Part shown: positions 55,983-63,784 of the stretch, piece after piece
Layout: the number at the start of each line of letters is the position of its first letter
How positions within the stretch are numbered: the stretch's first letter is position 1
NCBI RefSeq assembly: GCF_000420505.1
Contig: NZ_ATVB01000001.1
Location: forward strand, 1 to 64,000
Source: Alloscardovia omnicolens DSM 21503
GTDB taxonomy: Bacteria > Actinomycetota > Actinomycetes > Actinomycetales > Bifidobacteriaceae
Direction: 5' to 3'
DNA: 64,000 nt
Made by a program: the position numbers and the translations under genes
Notes under the pieces: generated by a model
Seen by the model: the letters and a program-made list of their open reading frames with translations, nothing else
Told to the model about the DNA's origin: nothing
Databases searched by the model: none

Positions 55983-56207
55983 TCATCGGCTCGCGGCATA
56001 CGCATGAGCAAGCTTTCCTTGAAACCGCTTGCTCCTATGCTCGTTCATTCCATGAGAACGTCGGAGCTACTTGCTGAAGCCATGCAATCCAAAGGCTTTG
56101 ATGAAGACGCATCTCGCTCTCGTCACACAATAATTCATGTTCACGCATACGATTTTATATATGCAGTGTTCATGATAGCTCCAGCAATAATGGCGTATTT
56201 TTTCTAG
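55983..56207 (+). pseudogene. 3' remnant of an EcfT/YkoC transmembrane component
   Basis: In the frame ending at 56207 the sequence reads SSARGIRMSKLSLKPLAPMLVHSMRTSELLAEAMQSKGFD and ends in a hydrophobic segment. The ARG and the later (A)xxSKG motifs are the coupling-helix motifs of the energy-coupling factor T component. Only about the last 75 residues of a ~250-residue protein remain, and base composition returns to that of the host. With ykoF and the TPP riboswitch on the other side of the mobile element, it is best read as the end of ykoC. Confidence 0.78.
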
Positions 56208-56208
56208 A

Positions 56209-56844
56209 TTACTCACCTAGTACGCTAATACGCTCGCGAATATGATTACCCTTTTCAATCTCATCAGCAAAAGCAATAGCATAGTCAGCGTAGCTCAGCA
56301 CGCTTTCTCCCTTGCTGTTGACAGTAAACTTCTCACCCGCAAGAATATAGCGTCCCGCACGTTCACCATTAGCTTGGAAATCAGCCGCAGGGCTCACAAA
56401 AGTCCAGCGCACATCATCGCGCTTGCGCAACTGCTCTAAAGCATCAGTTTGAGCTTGAGCCAAAGGACGGAATTGCACTGGAAATTCTGGAGTGTTAAGC
56501 AACTGTACGGTATGAGCATCATCAACATATAAGCTACCAGCACCGCCTACAACCAAGAAACGCTTATCTGTGCCCGACAATAAATCAGAAATATGATTCA
56601 CAACCTTTACATGCAAAGGCAAAGTTCCTTCAGTCCATGTACCAAAAGCACTGACTACTACATCTGCATGTGCCACATCTTCCTTAGTGAGGTCAAACAA
56701 ATCTTTGCTCACATAATGCTGTGCCTGGGACTTGTTCTCATTACCATGGCTAATACCTGTAACATCGAAGCCACGATTTACAAGTTCTTCTACGATAAGA
56801 CGTCCAGATTTACCATTCGAACCAATTACTACTACGTTTTTCAT
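56209..56844 (-). CDS. NAD(P)-binding oxidoreductase, YwnB type
   Basis: A 211-residue atypical short-chain dehydrogenase/NmrA-like protein. VVVIGSNGKSGRLIVEELVNRG is the dinucleotide-binding site, and VVSAFGTW, FLVVGGAGSLYV and WTFVSPAADF follow the pattern of YwnB. Substrate unknown. Upstream lies an Rrf2 gene, the same pairing as Bacillus ywnA-ywnB, and shared ACATGTAA motifs lie ahead of both. A redox or electrophile-stress role is likely by analogy. Confidence 0.85.
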   Translation of the reverse strand: MKNVVVIGSNGKSGRLIVEELVNRGFDVTGISHGNENKSQAQHYVSKDLFDLTKEDVAHADVVVSAFGTWTEGTLPLHVKVVNHISDLLSGTDKRFLVVGGAGSLYVDDAHTVQLLNTPEFPVQFRPLAQAQTDALEQLRKRDDVRWTFVSPAADFQANGERAGRYILAGEKFTVNSKGESVLSYADYAIAFADEIEKGNHIRERISVLGE

Positions 56845-56863
56845 CTCAGTATCTCCATTTCAT

Positions 56864-56931
56864 ACATGTAACTATAATAATTACATGTCTATTTATAAAC
56901 CCTTTTACTTGTAACGTCAATGCTTACATGT
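56864..56931. promoter_or_regulatory. Candidate Rrf2 operators before the oxidoreductase gene
   Basis: ACATGTAA (56864-56871) and TTACATGT (56881-56888) form an inverted repeat. A near-palindrome TTACTTGTAA is at 56905-56914 and another TTACATGT at 56924-56931. The same octamer occurs ahead of the Rrf2 gene. Confidence 0.6.
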
Positions 56932-56966
56932 TTTCGGCGTGTTACGTGATACTTCGCATAAAAACA

Positions 56967-56994
56967 ACGGCTCTTACCTAAAGGTAAGAGCCGT
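56967..56994 (-). terminator. Terminator after the Rrf2 gene
   Basis: A perfect 12-bp stem (56967-56978 with 56983-56994) and TAAA loop directly downstream of the regulator gene. It insulates the regulator from the oxidoreductase gene, which must then have its own promoter. Confidence 0.8.
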
Positions 56995-57010
56995 ATAGAT
57001 AAAACAAACT

Positions 57011-57445
57011 TTAGCGCCACACATAAGAAGCAGTATCTTTAAACACATCCGCCAAAGTCACAGATTGCAGACTATTTTCCATCGCCCGTTGCACATCAAG
57101 AAGTTGATCATCAAGCACCGCATGAATATTGCGTCCCACTGGGCACTCAGTCGAAGGATTACTGTGATATCCAAAAAGTCTATCTTCGCGCATCATATCG
57201 AGAGCACGAAAAATATCGAGAAGTGTAATATCTTCAGGATTCTTAGCAATTTCAATGTGCGAACTTCCCTGACTACTATTAAGCAACCCCGCAGCTTTGA
57301 GCTTAGAGAGAATCTGACGAATCACTACTGGATTAACATTAACACTGCGAGCAAGATTGGCGCTCGTCATTTTCTCTTCGCCTTCATATGTATGAATGTA
57401 TGCAAACATATGAATAGCAATGGCAAAGCGGTTTGAAAATTGCAT
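57011..57445 (-). CDS. Rrf2 family transcriptional regulator (YwnA-like)
   Basis: A 144-residue winged-helix regulator. FAIAIHMFAYIHTYEGEEKMTSANLARSVNVNPVVIRQILSKLKAAGLLNSSQGSSH is the DNA-binding domain. STECPVGRNIHAVLDDQLLDVQRAMENSL is the dimerisation helix. Only one Cys is left in the sensor position, so it does not hold a three-Cys Fe-S cluster like IscR. A thiol-based or Fe-S-free sensing mode as in YwnA is more likely. It is probably autoregulated through the ACATGTAA site at 57464-57471. Confidence 0.88.
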   Translation of the reverse strand: MQFSNRFAIAIHMFAYIHTYEGEEKMTSANLARSVNVNPVVIRQILSKLKAAGLLNSSQGSSHIEIAKNPEDITLLDIFRALDMMREDRLFGYHSNPSTECPVGRNIHAVLDDQLLDVQRAMENSLQSVTLADVFKDTASYVWR

Positions 57446-57463
57446 AGCACACTCCCTTACTCA

Positions 57464-57471
57464 ACATGTAA
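57464..57471. promoter_or_regulatory. Candidate Rrf2 operator before the regulator gene
   Basis: ACATGTAA, flanked by an ACTCA ... TGAGT inverted repeat, 18 nt before the regulator start. It shares the octamer with the sites at 56864-56931. Confidence 0.5.
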
Positions 57472-57589
57472 TAGTGAGTATAACATGCGCATCTGCATCT
57501 CATCGACCAAACCTAAATAAGCAAAGGCTCAAAATCACATAAACAACTTCGAGCCAGAGTCAATACTCAATTAATACTTTACTTAGCTT

Positions 57590-58561
57590 TTACAAGGAAT
57601 GTGCACGCAAATCTTCTGCAGAACGTGCAGAAAGCTCTGCCAAGCTCAGATCGAAAACAGAGTATGCGCCAGTCAATCCTGCTGCTGACTTCTTAGCGCA
57701 AGCGCGAGCGGTTGCTACAAGCACAGAACCAGTAAATTCTGGATTAGAATCCAAAGCCAGCTCGAAGTGAATTGCATGGTTAACATCTTCAGCAGTGCTT
57801 CCCGTGCGAATCACTTGACCGCCATGAGGAATACCGTTGTGTTTTTCTGCGAGTTCCTCAGCAGGAATAAAGTGCACAGTAGTGTTATAGTCTGCGAAAT
57901 AGTTTGGCATAGTCACGATTTCGCGTTCAATACGCTCTAAATCAGCACCCTGTTCTGCCACAACATAGCATTCACGAGTATGCATAGTACGTGCAGTCAG
58001 TTCTACATCTTTACCCGCCTTCACAGCCTCTACTGTTTCTTCTACAGGAACTGTGTATTGGCGAGCATCGAGAACGCCCTCAATACGGCGAATAGCGTCA
58101 GAATGGCCTTGAGAAACACCACGTCCCCAGAAGGTTGTTGAACACCCCTGAGGCAAAACTGCTTCACCAAGCACACGAATCATAGAAAACAGACCTGGAT
58201 CCCAACCCACAGAAATAATTGCCGTTGTACCTGCTTCTCGAGCAGTTGCATCTACAGTTGCAAAATGCTGTGGAATCTTTGCATGAGTATCGAAGGAATC
58301 AACAACATTAAACAACTTGGCTACTTGCGGAGTCTGCACTTCCAAATCAGTAGCAGATCCACCGCAATTAATAACTACGTCAATCTTACCCTTGAACTCG
58401 CTAAGCTGCTCGAGCGCATACACAGAAGCTCCGTAAGTAGTAACACTTGCAGGGTCACGACGAGTAAAAACACCCACACATTCCATATCTGGAGCCAGAG
58501 CGAGAGCACGTTCTACACCACGTCCCAAATTTCCATAACCATTGATTGCTACTGCGACCAT
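57590..58561 (-). CDS. ddh: meso-Diaminopimelate D-dehydrogenase
   Basis: An NADPH-dependent enzyme that makes meso-DAP from tetrahydrodipicolinate in one step for lysine and cell-wall synthesis. VAVAINGYGNLGRGVERAL is the cofactor site. FTRRDP, SVGWDPGLFSMIRVLGEA, FWGRGVSQGHSDAIRRI and NPEFTGSVLVATARA are strongly conserved in Ddh. Start is the ATG 58559-58561 after GGGAGGAAG. A TTG further up would add five residues. It has no operon partner. Confidence 0.93.
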   Translation of the reverse strand: MVAVAINGYGNLGRGVERALALAPDMECVGVFTRRDPASVTTYGASVYALEQLSEFKGKIDVVINCGGSATDLEVQTPQVAKLFNVVDSFDTHAKIPQHFATVDATAREAGTTAIISVGWDPGLFSMIRVLGEAVLPQGCSTTFWGRGVSQGHSDAIRRIEGVLDARQYTVPVEETVEAVKAGKDVELTARTMHTRECYVVAEQGADLERIEREIVTMPNYFADYNTTVHFIPAEELAEKHNGIPHGGQVIRTGSTAEDVNHAIHFELALDSNPEFTGSVLVATARACAKKSAAGLTGAYSVFDLSLAELSARSAEDLRAHSL

Positions 58562-58642
58562 TACTTCCTCCCCCAATTAAGCTAACTTTAAAGAATACCC
58601 TAACGAATATTACCGCGTAAATATATCTCACATAGAAAACTA

Positions 58643-58843
58643 TTACTGTTCTGGCGGTTCATAGCCACAGAAGCGGTAAAGTTTCTCAATGTCCCCAGAA
58701 GTCAGCTCTTCACCATTTTTCTCATTATAATTTGCGATATTTTCTGGCTTCACTTTCACCTTGTTTATAGTAGCAAATGCCTGCAAAGACATTATGGCAA
58801 TTCCTAAATAACCCTTATGCCCGCCAGTACCAAAGAATCCCAT
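58643..58843 (-). CDS. Small protein of unknown function
   Basis: Sixty-six residues with a Gly-rich start (MGFFGTGGHKGYLGIAIMSLQAFATI) and a soluble charged tail ending in RFCGYEPPEQ. No family recognised. The nearest ribosome-binding sequence is too far upstream, so either the start is wrong or this is a fragment. It sits between pdxT and ddh with no strong operon signal. Confidence 0.4.
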   Translation of the reverse strand: MGFFGTGGHKGYLGIAIMSLQAFATINKVKVKPENIANYNEKNGEELTSGDIEKLYRFCGYEPPEQ

Positions 58844-58895
58844 AGGTTGTCGAGCTATTTTTACCCCTCTTCTTGTAATTATGGTGCCTCACAGT

Positions 58896-59474
58896 TTACT
58901 CATAGCTCAAGAACTGCTCATAGATACTCAGATCCTCATCTAACTCTGGATGAAAACTTAATCCAATCAGATTTTTGTAGCGCACGCCCGCAATAGTTCC
59001 ATCTTCTAGCTCAACAAGAGGCTGCACCTCGTTATCGAGAAGAGCGCTTATGCGCGGCGCGCGAATAAACGTTGCTGGTATGTCGCGCGAACCATCAGTA
59101 CTGTTTAAGCGCGCGACTGTATGGAAGCTGCCGAGCTGACGTCCATATGCATTGCGCTGCACGCGCACGGGCAGACTTGCAAAACCGTCAACCGCATCGT
59201 TTTCTATTTCGCGAGCTAATAAAATCAAACCCGCGCATGTACCCAGAACAGGCAAACCGCTGTCAATCAGTTCGCGTAACGGTTCGAACATGTTCAGCTC
59301 TCGCAGCAGTTTTGATTGAACCGTACTTTCACCGCCCGGCAAGATAAGACCGTCGAAACCCTCCGAGATATCGCTGGCTTGGCGCAGCTCGAGCGCAGAA
59401 ATACCCAGCTGAGCTAAGCGCTGCTCATGCTCGATAAACGCGCCCTGAACGGCGAGAACTCCTACTTTCTTCAT
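58896..59474 (-). CDS. pdxT: Pyridoxal 5'-phosphate synthase glutaminase subunit
   Basis: Provides ammonia from glutamine to PdxS for PLP synthesis. The protein starts MKKVGVLAVQGAFIEHEQRL (ATG 59472-59474, after GGGAGAAA). LILPGGEST and LGTCAGLILLA (nucleophile Cys), and LSFHPELDED with the His/Glu pair, are the class I glutaminase triad motifs. Its start lies 20 nt after pdxS ends. Confidence 0.94.
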   Translation of the reverse strand: MKKVGVLAVQGAFIEHEQRLAQLGISALELRQASDISEGFDGLILPGGESTVQSKLLRELNMFEPLRELIDSGLPVLGTCAGLILLAREIENDAVDGFASLPVRVQRNAYGRQLGSFHTVARLNSTDGSRDIPATFIRAPRISALLDNEVQPLVELEDGTIAGVRYKNLIGLSFHPELDEDLSIYEQFLSYE

Positions 59475-59493
59475 GCTTTCTCCCTCGACCGCG

Positions 59494-60387
59494 CTATTCG
59501 CCGCGCTGAGCCATGAGCAGCTCAATCTCCTGCTCGTTTATACCCACCATTGCTTCACCTAGATCTTCAGAAAGTTCAGCAATAAGCGTTGCATCCGTAT
59601 AGTTTGTTACAGACTTCACGATAGCCGCTGCACGCTTGTGAGGGTTACCCGACTTGAAAATGCCCGAGCCCACGAACACACCTTCAGCGCCCAACTGCAT
59701 CATTAAGGCAGCATCGGCAGGAGTTGCTACTCCACCAGCAGCAAAATTGACCACTGGAAGCTTGCCGTTGTCATGTACAAAACGCAGCAGGTCTACTACT
59801 ACACCAAGCTTCTTAGCCTCTTCAAACAACTCGTCGTCGCGCAAAGACGCAACGTGACGAATTTGCGACTGAATAAGGCGCATATGCGTTACAGCCTGCA
59901 CAACATCACCCGTGCCCGGCTCCCCCTTCGTACGAATCATGGACGCCCCCTCGCTAATACGACGCAAAGCCTCGCCCAAATCCTTAGCACCACAGACGAA
60001 TGGAACATCGAAATCGTTCTTATTAATATGAAAAACGTTATCTGCCGGCGAAAGCACCTCAGACTCGTCGATGTAGTCAATTTCAAGAGCCTGCAAAACT
60101 TGCGCTTCCACAAAATGGCCAATACGCACCTTCGCCATAACTGGAATACTCACAGCATTTTGAATCTCTTTAATCAGTCGTGGATCACTCATGCGCGAAA
60201 CACCGCCCGCCGCGCGAATATCTGCTGGAATACGCTCCAACGCCATAACCGCACAAGCACCCGCATCCTGAGCAATACGAGCTTGTTCGGCATTGGTAAC
60301 GTCCATAATGACGCCACCTTTAAGCATTTGAGCCAGCTGCTTGTTGAGAGCCACACGTGATTGAGTATCGTTGTGATTGTCGGTCAT
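59494..60387 (-). CDS. pdxS: Pyridoxal 5'-phosphate synthase subunit PdxS
   Basis: Builds PLP from ribose 5-phosphate, glyceraldehyde 3-phosphate and ammonia. It is among the most conserved proteins known: [50 protein letters not shown] with a catalytic Lys, [13 protein letters not shown], and [33 protein letters not shown] start it at the ATG 60385-60387 (MTDNHND) behind AGGTGGGG. It is first of the pdxST operon and divergent from pdxR. Confidence 0.96.
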   Translation of the reverse strand: MTDNHNDTQSRVALNKQLAQMLKGGVIMDVTNAEQARIAQDAGACAVMALERIPADIRAAGGVSRMSDPRLIKEIQNAVSIPVMAKVRIGHFVEAQVLQALEIDYIDESEVLSPADNVFHINKNDFDVPFVCGAKDLGEALRRISEGASMIRTKGEPGTGDVVQAVTHMRLIQSQIRHVASLRDDELFEEAKKLGVVVDLLRFVHDNGKLPVVNFAAGGVATPADAALMMQLGAEGVFVGSGIFKSGNPHKRAAAIVKSVTNYTDATLIAELSEDLGEAMVGINEQEIELLMAQRGE

Positions 60388-60445
60388 TTTCCCCACCTTT
60401 TTCTTATGCATCGAACTTTTCCGTCCACAATTCAGACTATTAGCC

Positions 60446-60503
60446 TTGTGACTTTGTGAAAATACTCAATTTATGAAATATTTATAAGGTCACAATAAGG
60501 TCA
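60446..60503. promoter_or_regulatory. Candidate PdxR operator in the pdxS-pdxR intergenic region
   Basis: AAGGTCA repeats directly at 60486-60492 and 60497-60503, 11 bp apart. TTGTGAC (60446-60452) and GTCACAA (60489-60495) form an inverted pair across the region. Such repeat arrays between the divergent genes fit MocR-type regulation of pdxST. Confidence 0.5.
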
Positions 60504-60511
60504 GGAAGAAC

Positions 60512-61954
60512 ATGCTCACCTACGATTTATCTGCGCGTGGCGATTGCACGCGCTACATGTATTTATACGAGCTCATCCGCGCTGATATTACGCAAGGCGC
60601 CCTGCCTGCACACACGAAGCTGCCTGCCAAGCGCGCTTTTGCACAGCATCTGGGCGTTTCTGTTATTACTGTGGAGAACGCATACGTGCAGCTTGCTTCC
60701 GAAGGCTATATTTATTCGAAGCCTCGTCAGGGCTTTTATGTGGCGAAGATTTCTGTGCCTGCGCCAGTGCAGATTGCTCAACTCCAGCCTGAACACACCG
60801 CCCCTACTCACACCGCGAAAACCTGGCGTATTAACCTCAGCTCCAATGCTCTCCCTCAAGGAATTTTCCCTTACCAAACATGGTTGAGCACCATGCGTTC
60901 GGTTATTGCTGACCTCGACCATCAAGGACCACCTGACTCTGAGCCGTTTGGCTGTTTACCACTGCGTCAGGCGATTTCCGAACAACTACACACCACGCGC
61001 GGAATGAACGTATCCGCCAACAATATTGTGGTGGCTGCCGGCTCACAAATCCTGTACAATCTGCTCATTCAGTTCCTAGGTCGCTCCGCCATGTATGCCG
61101 TGGAAGATCCAGGTTACCCACGTTTGGCCGATATATATTCCGCGCACGAAGTGCACACCGCACATATTCCCATGGATGAGCATGGCATTCGCACCGACAT
61201 TCTCGACATGACAGGCGCGCGCATCGCCCACGTTATGCCCTCGCACCAGTTCCCTACCGGCCGCATCACTTCGGTTCCGCGCCGTTATGAGCTACTCGCT
61301 TGGGCTGCGAGCGCACCGAACCGCTTGATTATTGAAGACGATTATGATGCAGAGTTTCGTTTTTCCGGACCGCCACTGGCCAGCCTGTTTAGCATCGATA
61401 CTACGCAGAGTGTTATTTATATGAACACGTTTTCACACACGCTCGGTTCGCTTTTCCGCGTGGGTTATATGGTTTTGCCCGATTCTCTACGTGACGAGTT
61501 TTTCGAGAAAATGGGTTTTTATTCTTCTACTGTCTCAACCGTAGAGCAGCTGACTTTAGCGAAATTTATGCGTTCGGGAGCGTATGAGCGGCACGTGAAC
61601 CGTTTGCGCAAACATCATCGCGAGGTACGTGACACTTTGATTGACTCTTTTGAGAGCACTTCCCTCGCCAGCCCTTTCCGTTTCGTCGGCTCTGACGCGG
61701 GCTTACACTGCGTTCTTGAGCTGACCGACAGCGAGCATATGCCAGATGGTTTTACTCGTAACGTGTCTGCTCGACTAGCTCAGCGAGGGATTTTACTTCA
61801 ACCGATTGATCGGTATATACGCCATGAGAACGCGAAAAGCTCTGAGGGTTTTGTTGTGCAATACAGTTCGCTCACCGTTGAGGATGTTCGAAAGTTTGTA
61901 CGGGAGTTTGTGGACTTGTGCGAAGAAGAGCTACTTACTTCTATATCGAAATAA
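60512..61954 (+). CDS. pdxR: MocR/PdxR-type transcriptional regulator, PLP lysine missing
   Basis: A 480-residue GntR-type winged helix (about 10-78, LGVSVITVENAYVQLASEGYIYSKPRQGFYV) fused to a fold-type I aminotransferase-like domain. It lies divergent to pdxST, as PdxR activators do. RLIIEDDYDAEFRFSGPP carries the Asp that contacts PLP. The usual GTFSKxLxPxLRxGY motif reads NTFSHTLGSLFRVGY, with His at 309 where the PLP-binding Lys is expected. It may bind PLP non-covalently or sense another ligand. Confidence 0.85.
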   Translation: MLTYDLSARGDCTRYMYLYELIRADITQGALPAHTKLPAKRAFAQHLGVSVITVENAYVQLASEGYIYSKPRQGFYVAKISVPAPVQIAQLQPEHTAPTHTAKTWRINLSSNALPQGIFPYQTWLSTMRSVIADLDHQGPPDSEPFGCLPLRQAISEQLHTTRGMNVSANNIVVAAGSQILYNLLIQFLGRSAMYAVEDPGYPRLADIYSAHEVHTAHIPMDEHGIRTDILDMTGARIAHVMPSHQFPTGRITSVPRRYELLAWAASAPNRLIIEDDYDAEFRFSGPPLASLFSIDTTQSVIYMNTFSHTLGSLFRVGYMVLPDSLRDEFFEKMGFYSSTVSTVEQLTLAKFMRSGAYERHVNRLRKHHREVRDTLIDSFESTSLASPFRFVGSDAGLHCVLELTDSEHMPDGFTRNVSARLAQRGILLQPIDRYIRHENAKSSEGFVVQYSSLTVEDVRKFVREFVDLCEEELLTSISK

Positions 61955-62241
61955 CCGTCGATTTCCATTCAAAAGTAAAAGTCATATTTTAATTACTCTG
62001 CAGTATTTTTAAGCACTAGTTCAGTCATGCGATCGAAGCACACGACCTGGCACGCAAAAACAGGATGAATAGCAAGTCATAGTGTTCGTTCGGGGAAACT
62101 TATCAATCATACTTTTTAACGATATGACAAGGCTATCGTTAAAAGGTTTAAGCTGGCTTGAGAACGGGGATTTACTAACACCTTTATTTCTTCTTAATTT
62201 CCTTCGGTGCGAACTTGTCGGAATTTCCGACAAGTTGCATT
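61955..62241. other. Intergenic region with two hairpins
   Basis: No gene seen. There are two perfect stem-loops: TTTTAACGAT/ATCGTTAAAA (62114-62123 with 62135-62144), probably the pdxR terminator region, and AACTTGTCGGA/TCCGACAAGTT (62212-62222 with 62226-62236), right after the SMI1/KNR4 gene stop. Base composition turns A/T rich to the right of here. Confidence 0.6.
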
Positions 62242-62763
62242 TTATTCAAGTTCTTCCTCTGATATTAGCATCCCTATAAATTCTTCAAAATTATTTGCAA
62301 GGACTTGAACTTCATAATCATATTCTTGAAAACAAACGGATACTTTGGGTTCTCCATCTTTTCCACATTCACGATAATCTAAATAAATCATATCATGTCC
62401 ACCAGATTCTGTATCTGCAATAACAATTCCTATATCTCGTGGATATTCCCATTCATTAAAGCAAAATTCATTTCCAAATTTTCCAAATAAAGAGTTGTGC
62501 TTGTTACCCCCTATTCCAAAAAATCCAACAAGCCCAATTGTGTTTACCTCATTTCTTTTAGCATGTTCATTAAACCAATAAGATTTATTTGGATGACCGC
62601 CATTTTGTGTTTTCATAAGTTGAATATAAGACTGAGGAAATTTAAGCCCCAATTTATTTTCATAAAATGCTATTATTTCATCAGTTAATGCTTCTTCTAC
62701 ATAGTTTTCGGTATAGTATTCATGACTATTCCAAAAATCCTTTAAATCACCATTTTCAAACAT
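62242..62763 (-). CDS. SMI1/KNR4 (SUKH) family protein, probable immunity protein
   Basis: A 173-residue SUKH-superfamily protein. ALTDEIIAFYENKLGLKFPQSYIQLMKTQNGG is the family's opening helix-loop, GFFGIGG follows, and RDIGIVIADTESGGHDMIYLDYRE is the conserved core. Such proteins often neutralise toxin nucleases. The start is the ATG 62761-62763 after GAAGGAGA, not the long frame to 62946. It is the last of a leftward string of small A/T-rich genes. Confidence 0.85.
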   Translation of the reverse strand: MFENGDLKDFWNSHEYYTENYVEEALTDEIIAFYENKLGLKFPQSYIQLMKTQNGGHPNKSYWFNEHAKRNEVNTIGLVGFFGIGGNKHNSLFGKFGNEFCFNEWEYPRDIGIVIADTESGGHDMIYLDYRECGKDGEPKVSVCFQEYDYEVQVLANNFEEFIGMLISEEELE

Positions 62764-62839
62764 TGTTAGTTTCTCCTTCGTCCTACACCAGACTTCGGGA
62801 GAAAATGTCCCAAACCATTTTGATAAACAAGCGCACTTG

Positions 62840-63118
62840 TCAACCTTTACCCTTTTTGAAAGAACCACTACCACGATAAGTGTTGACAACACAGGTAAAG
62901 ACTTGTCCACAGTGTTTGCACCGTACCATGTGAACCATAATTTCATCTGCCCATCCGTCTTCGGTCTTTACCTGATTCAACGGGCAAGTGGATTCTTCCT
63001 CAAGCAGTTCAAAACCGCCATTCGTCACAAGTTGTTGGATGTATTCAATACACGCCAGATAATCTCTCGGTGCCTTAAATCTCTTCCATTTCTGAATATT
63101 ATGGCAGTAGTCACACAT
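62840..63118 (-). CDS. Small Cys-rich (zinc-ribbon-like) protein
   Basis: About 92 residues from the ATG 63116-63118 (after GGGAGGGAG). MCDYCHN at the N-terminus and VRCKHCGQVFTCVVN near the C-terminus suggest a single zinc site formed by two CxxC pairs, with another Cys in STCPLNQ. I do not know its function. Proteins of this kind occur among toxin-immunity gene arrays of Firmicutes, and its neighbours fit that. Confidence 0.65.
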   Translation of the reverse strand: MCDYCHNIQKWKRFKAPRDYLACIEYIQQLVTNGGFELLEEESTCPLNQVKTEDGWADEIMVHMVRCKHCGQVFTCVVNTYRGSGSFKKGKG

Positions 63119-63166
63119 TGCAACTCCCTCCCTACACAAATTTTTCTAAATTTTGAAATTGTACAG

Positions 63167-63658
63167 TTAATAGATTGACACTAAAACGGCGCTCTCTTGT
63201 GCTGCCATTTTCTCATAAAATTTTTTCAAACTTTCAAATGAGGTTCTTAAATCATTTTTAATTTCATCAGCTTCATCTTCGTATTCCCAAATATTAGGGT
63301 AAATATCGTTTTGGCGAAACGCACTCATATCAAATTTATCAATATATGTTTCAAAATCAAGCTCGTGCAATGCCTTTGCAATTTCTTTCACTCTATCACT
63401 TTTCGTTCCAGATATAAATTCTTCGATTTCTTCCCCAGAAATATTAAACTGTCCTACAATCGCTTCGCTGATTAAATTATCTTCAATCGCTTCGCTGGCA
63501 GATTTTCCTGTCAACAAAAAATGAAGTGCGTCCCACATTTTATCTATATCACAAATTTCTAAGTTCTCATTTTCCTGTGCGTCTTCCACATCATCAAGAC
63601 ACATAAATTTTTCTAATTCAATGTCAGTAGTTGACTGATAATTTGCAATCATTCCCAT
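63167..63658 (-). CDS. DUF1877 (YfbM) family protein
   Basis: A 163-residue protein starting MGMIANYQSTTDIELEKFM. MWDALHFLLTGKSASEAI and the C-terminal FESLKKFYEKMAAQESAVLVSIY match DUF1877/YfbM. The family is of unknown function but is often found in immunity-protein arrays. A/T-rich composition matches its neighbours. Confidence 0.82.
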   Translation of the reverse strand: MGMIANYQSTTDIELEKFMCLDDVEDAQENENLEICDIDKMWDALHFLLTGKSASEAIEDNLISEAIVGQFNISGEEIEEFISGTKSDRVKEIAKALHELDFETYIDKFDMSAFRQNDIYPNIWEYEDEADEIKNDLRTSFESLKKFYEKMAAQESAVLVSIY

Positions 63659-63784
63659 TTATTTTTCCTCCATATTTTACTGTATTGTTCTTTACTTCCG
63701 CCCCGCTGTGGGTTGGATTTTTCAGATTGTCGTTGACTGGCTTGGCTGGCTTTGCTATCTGGCTGATAAATGAAAGGTTATTGC

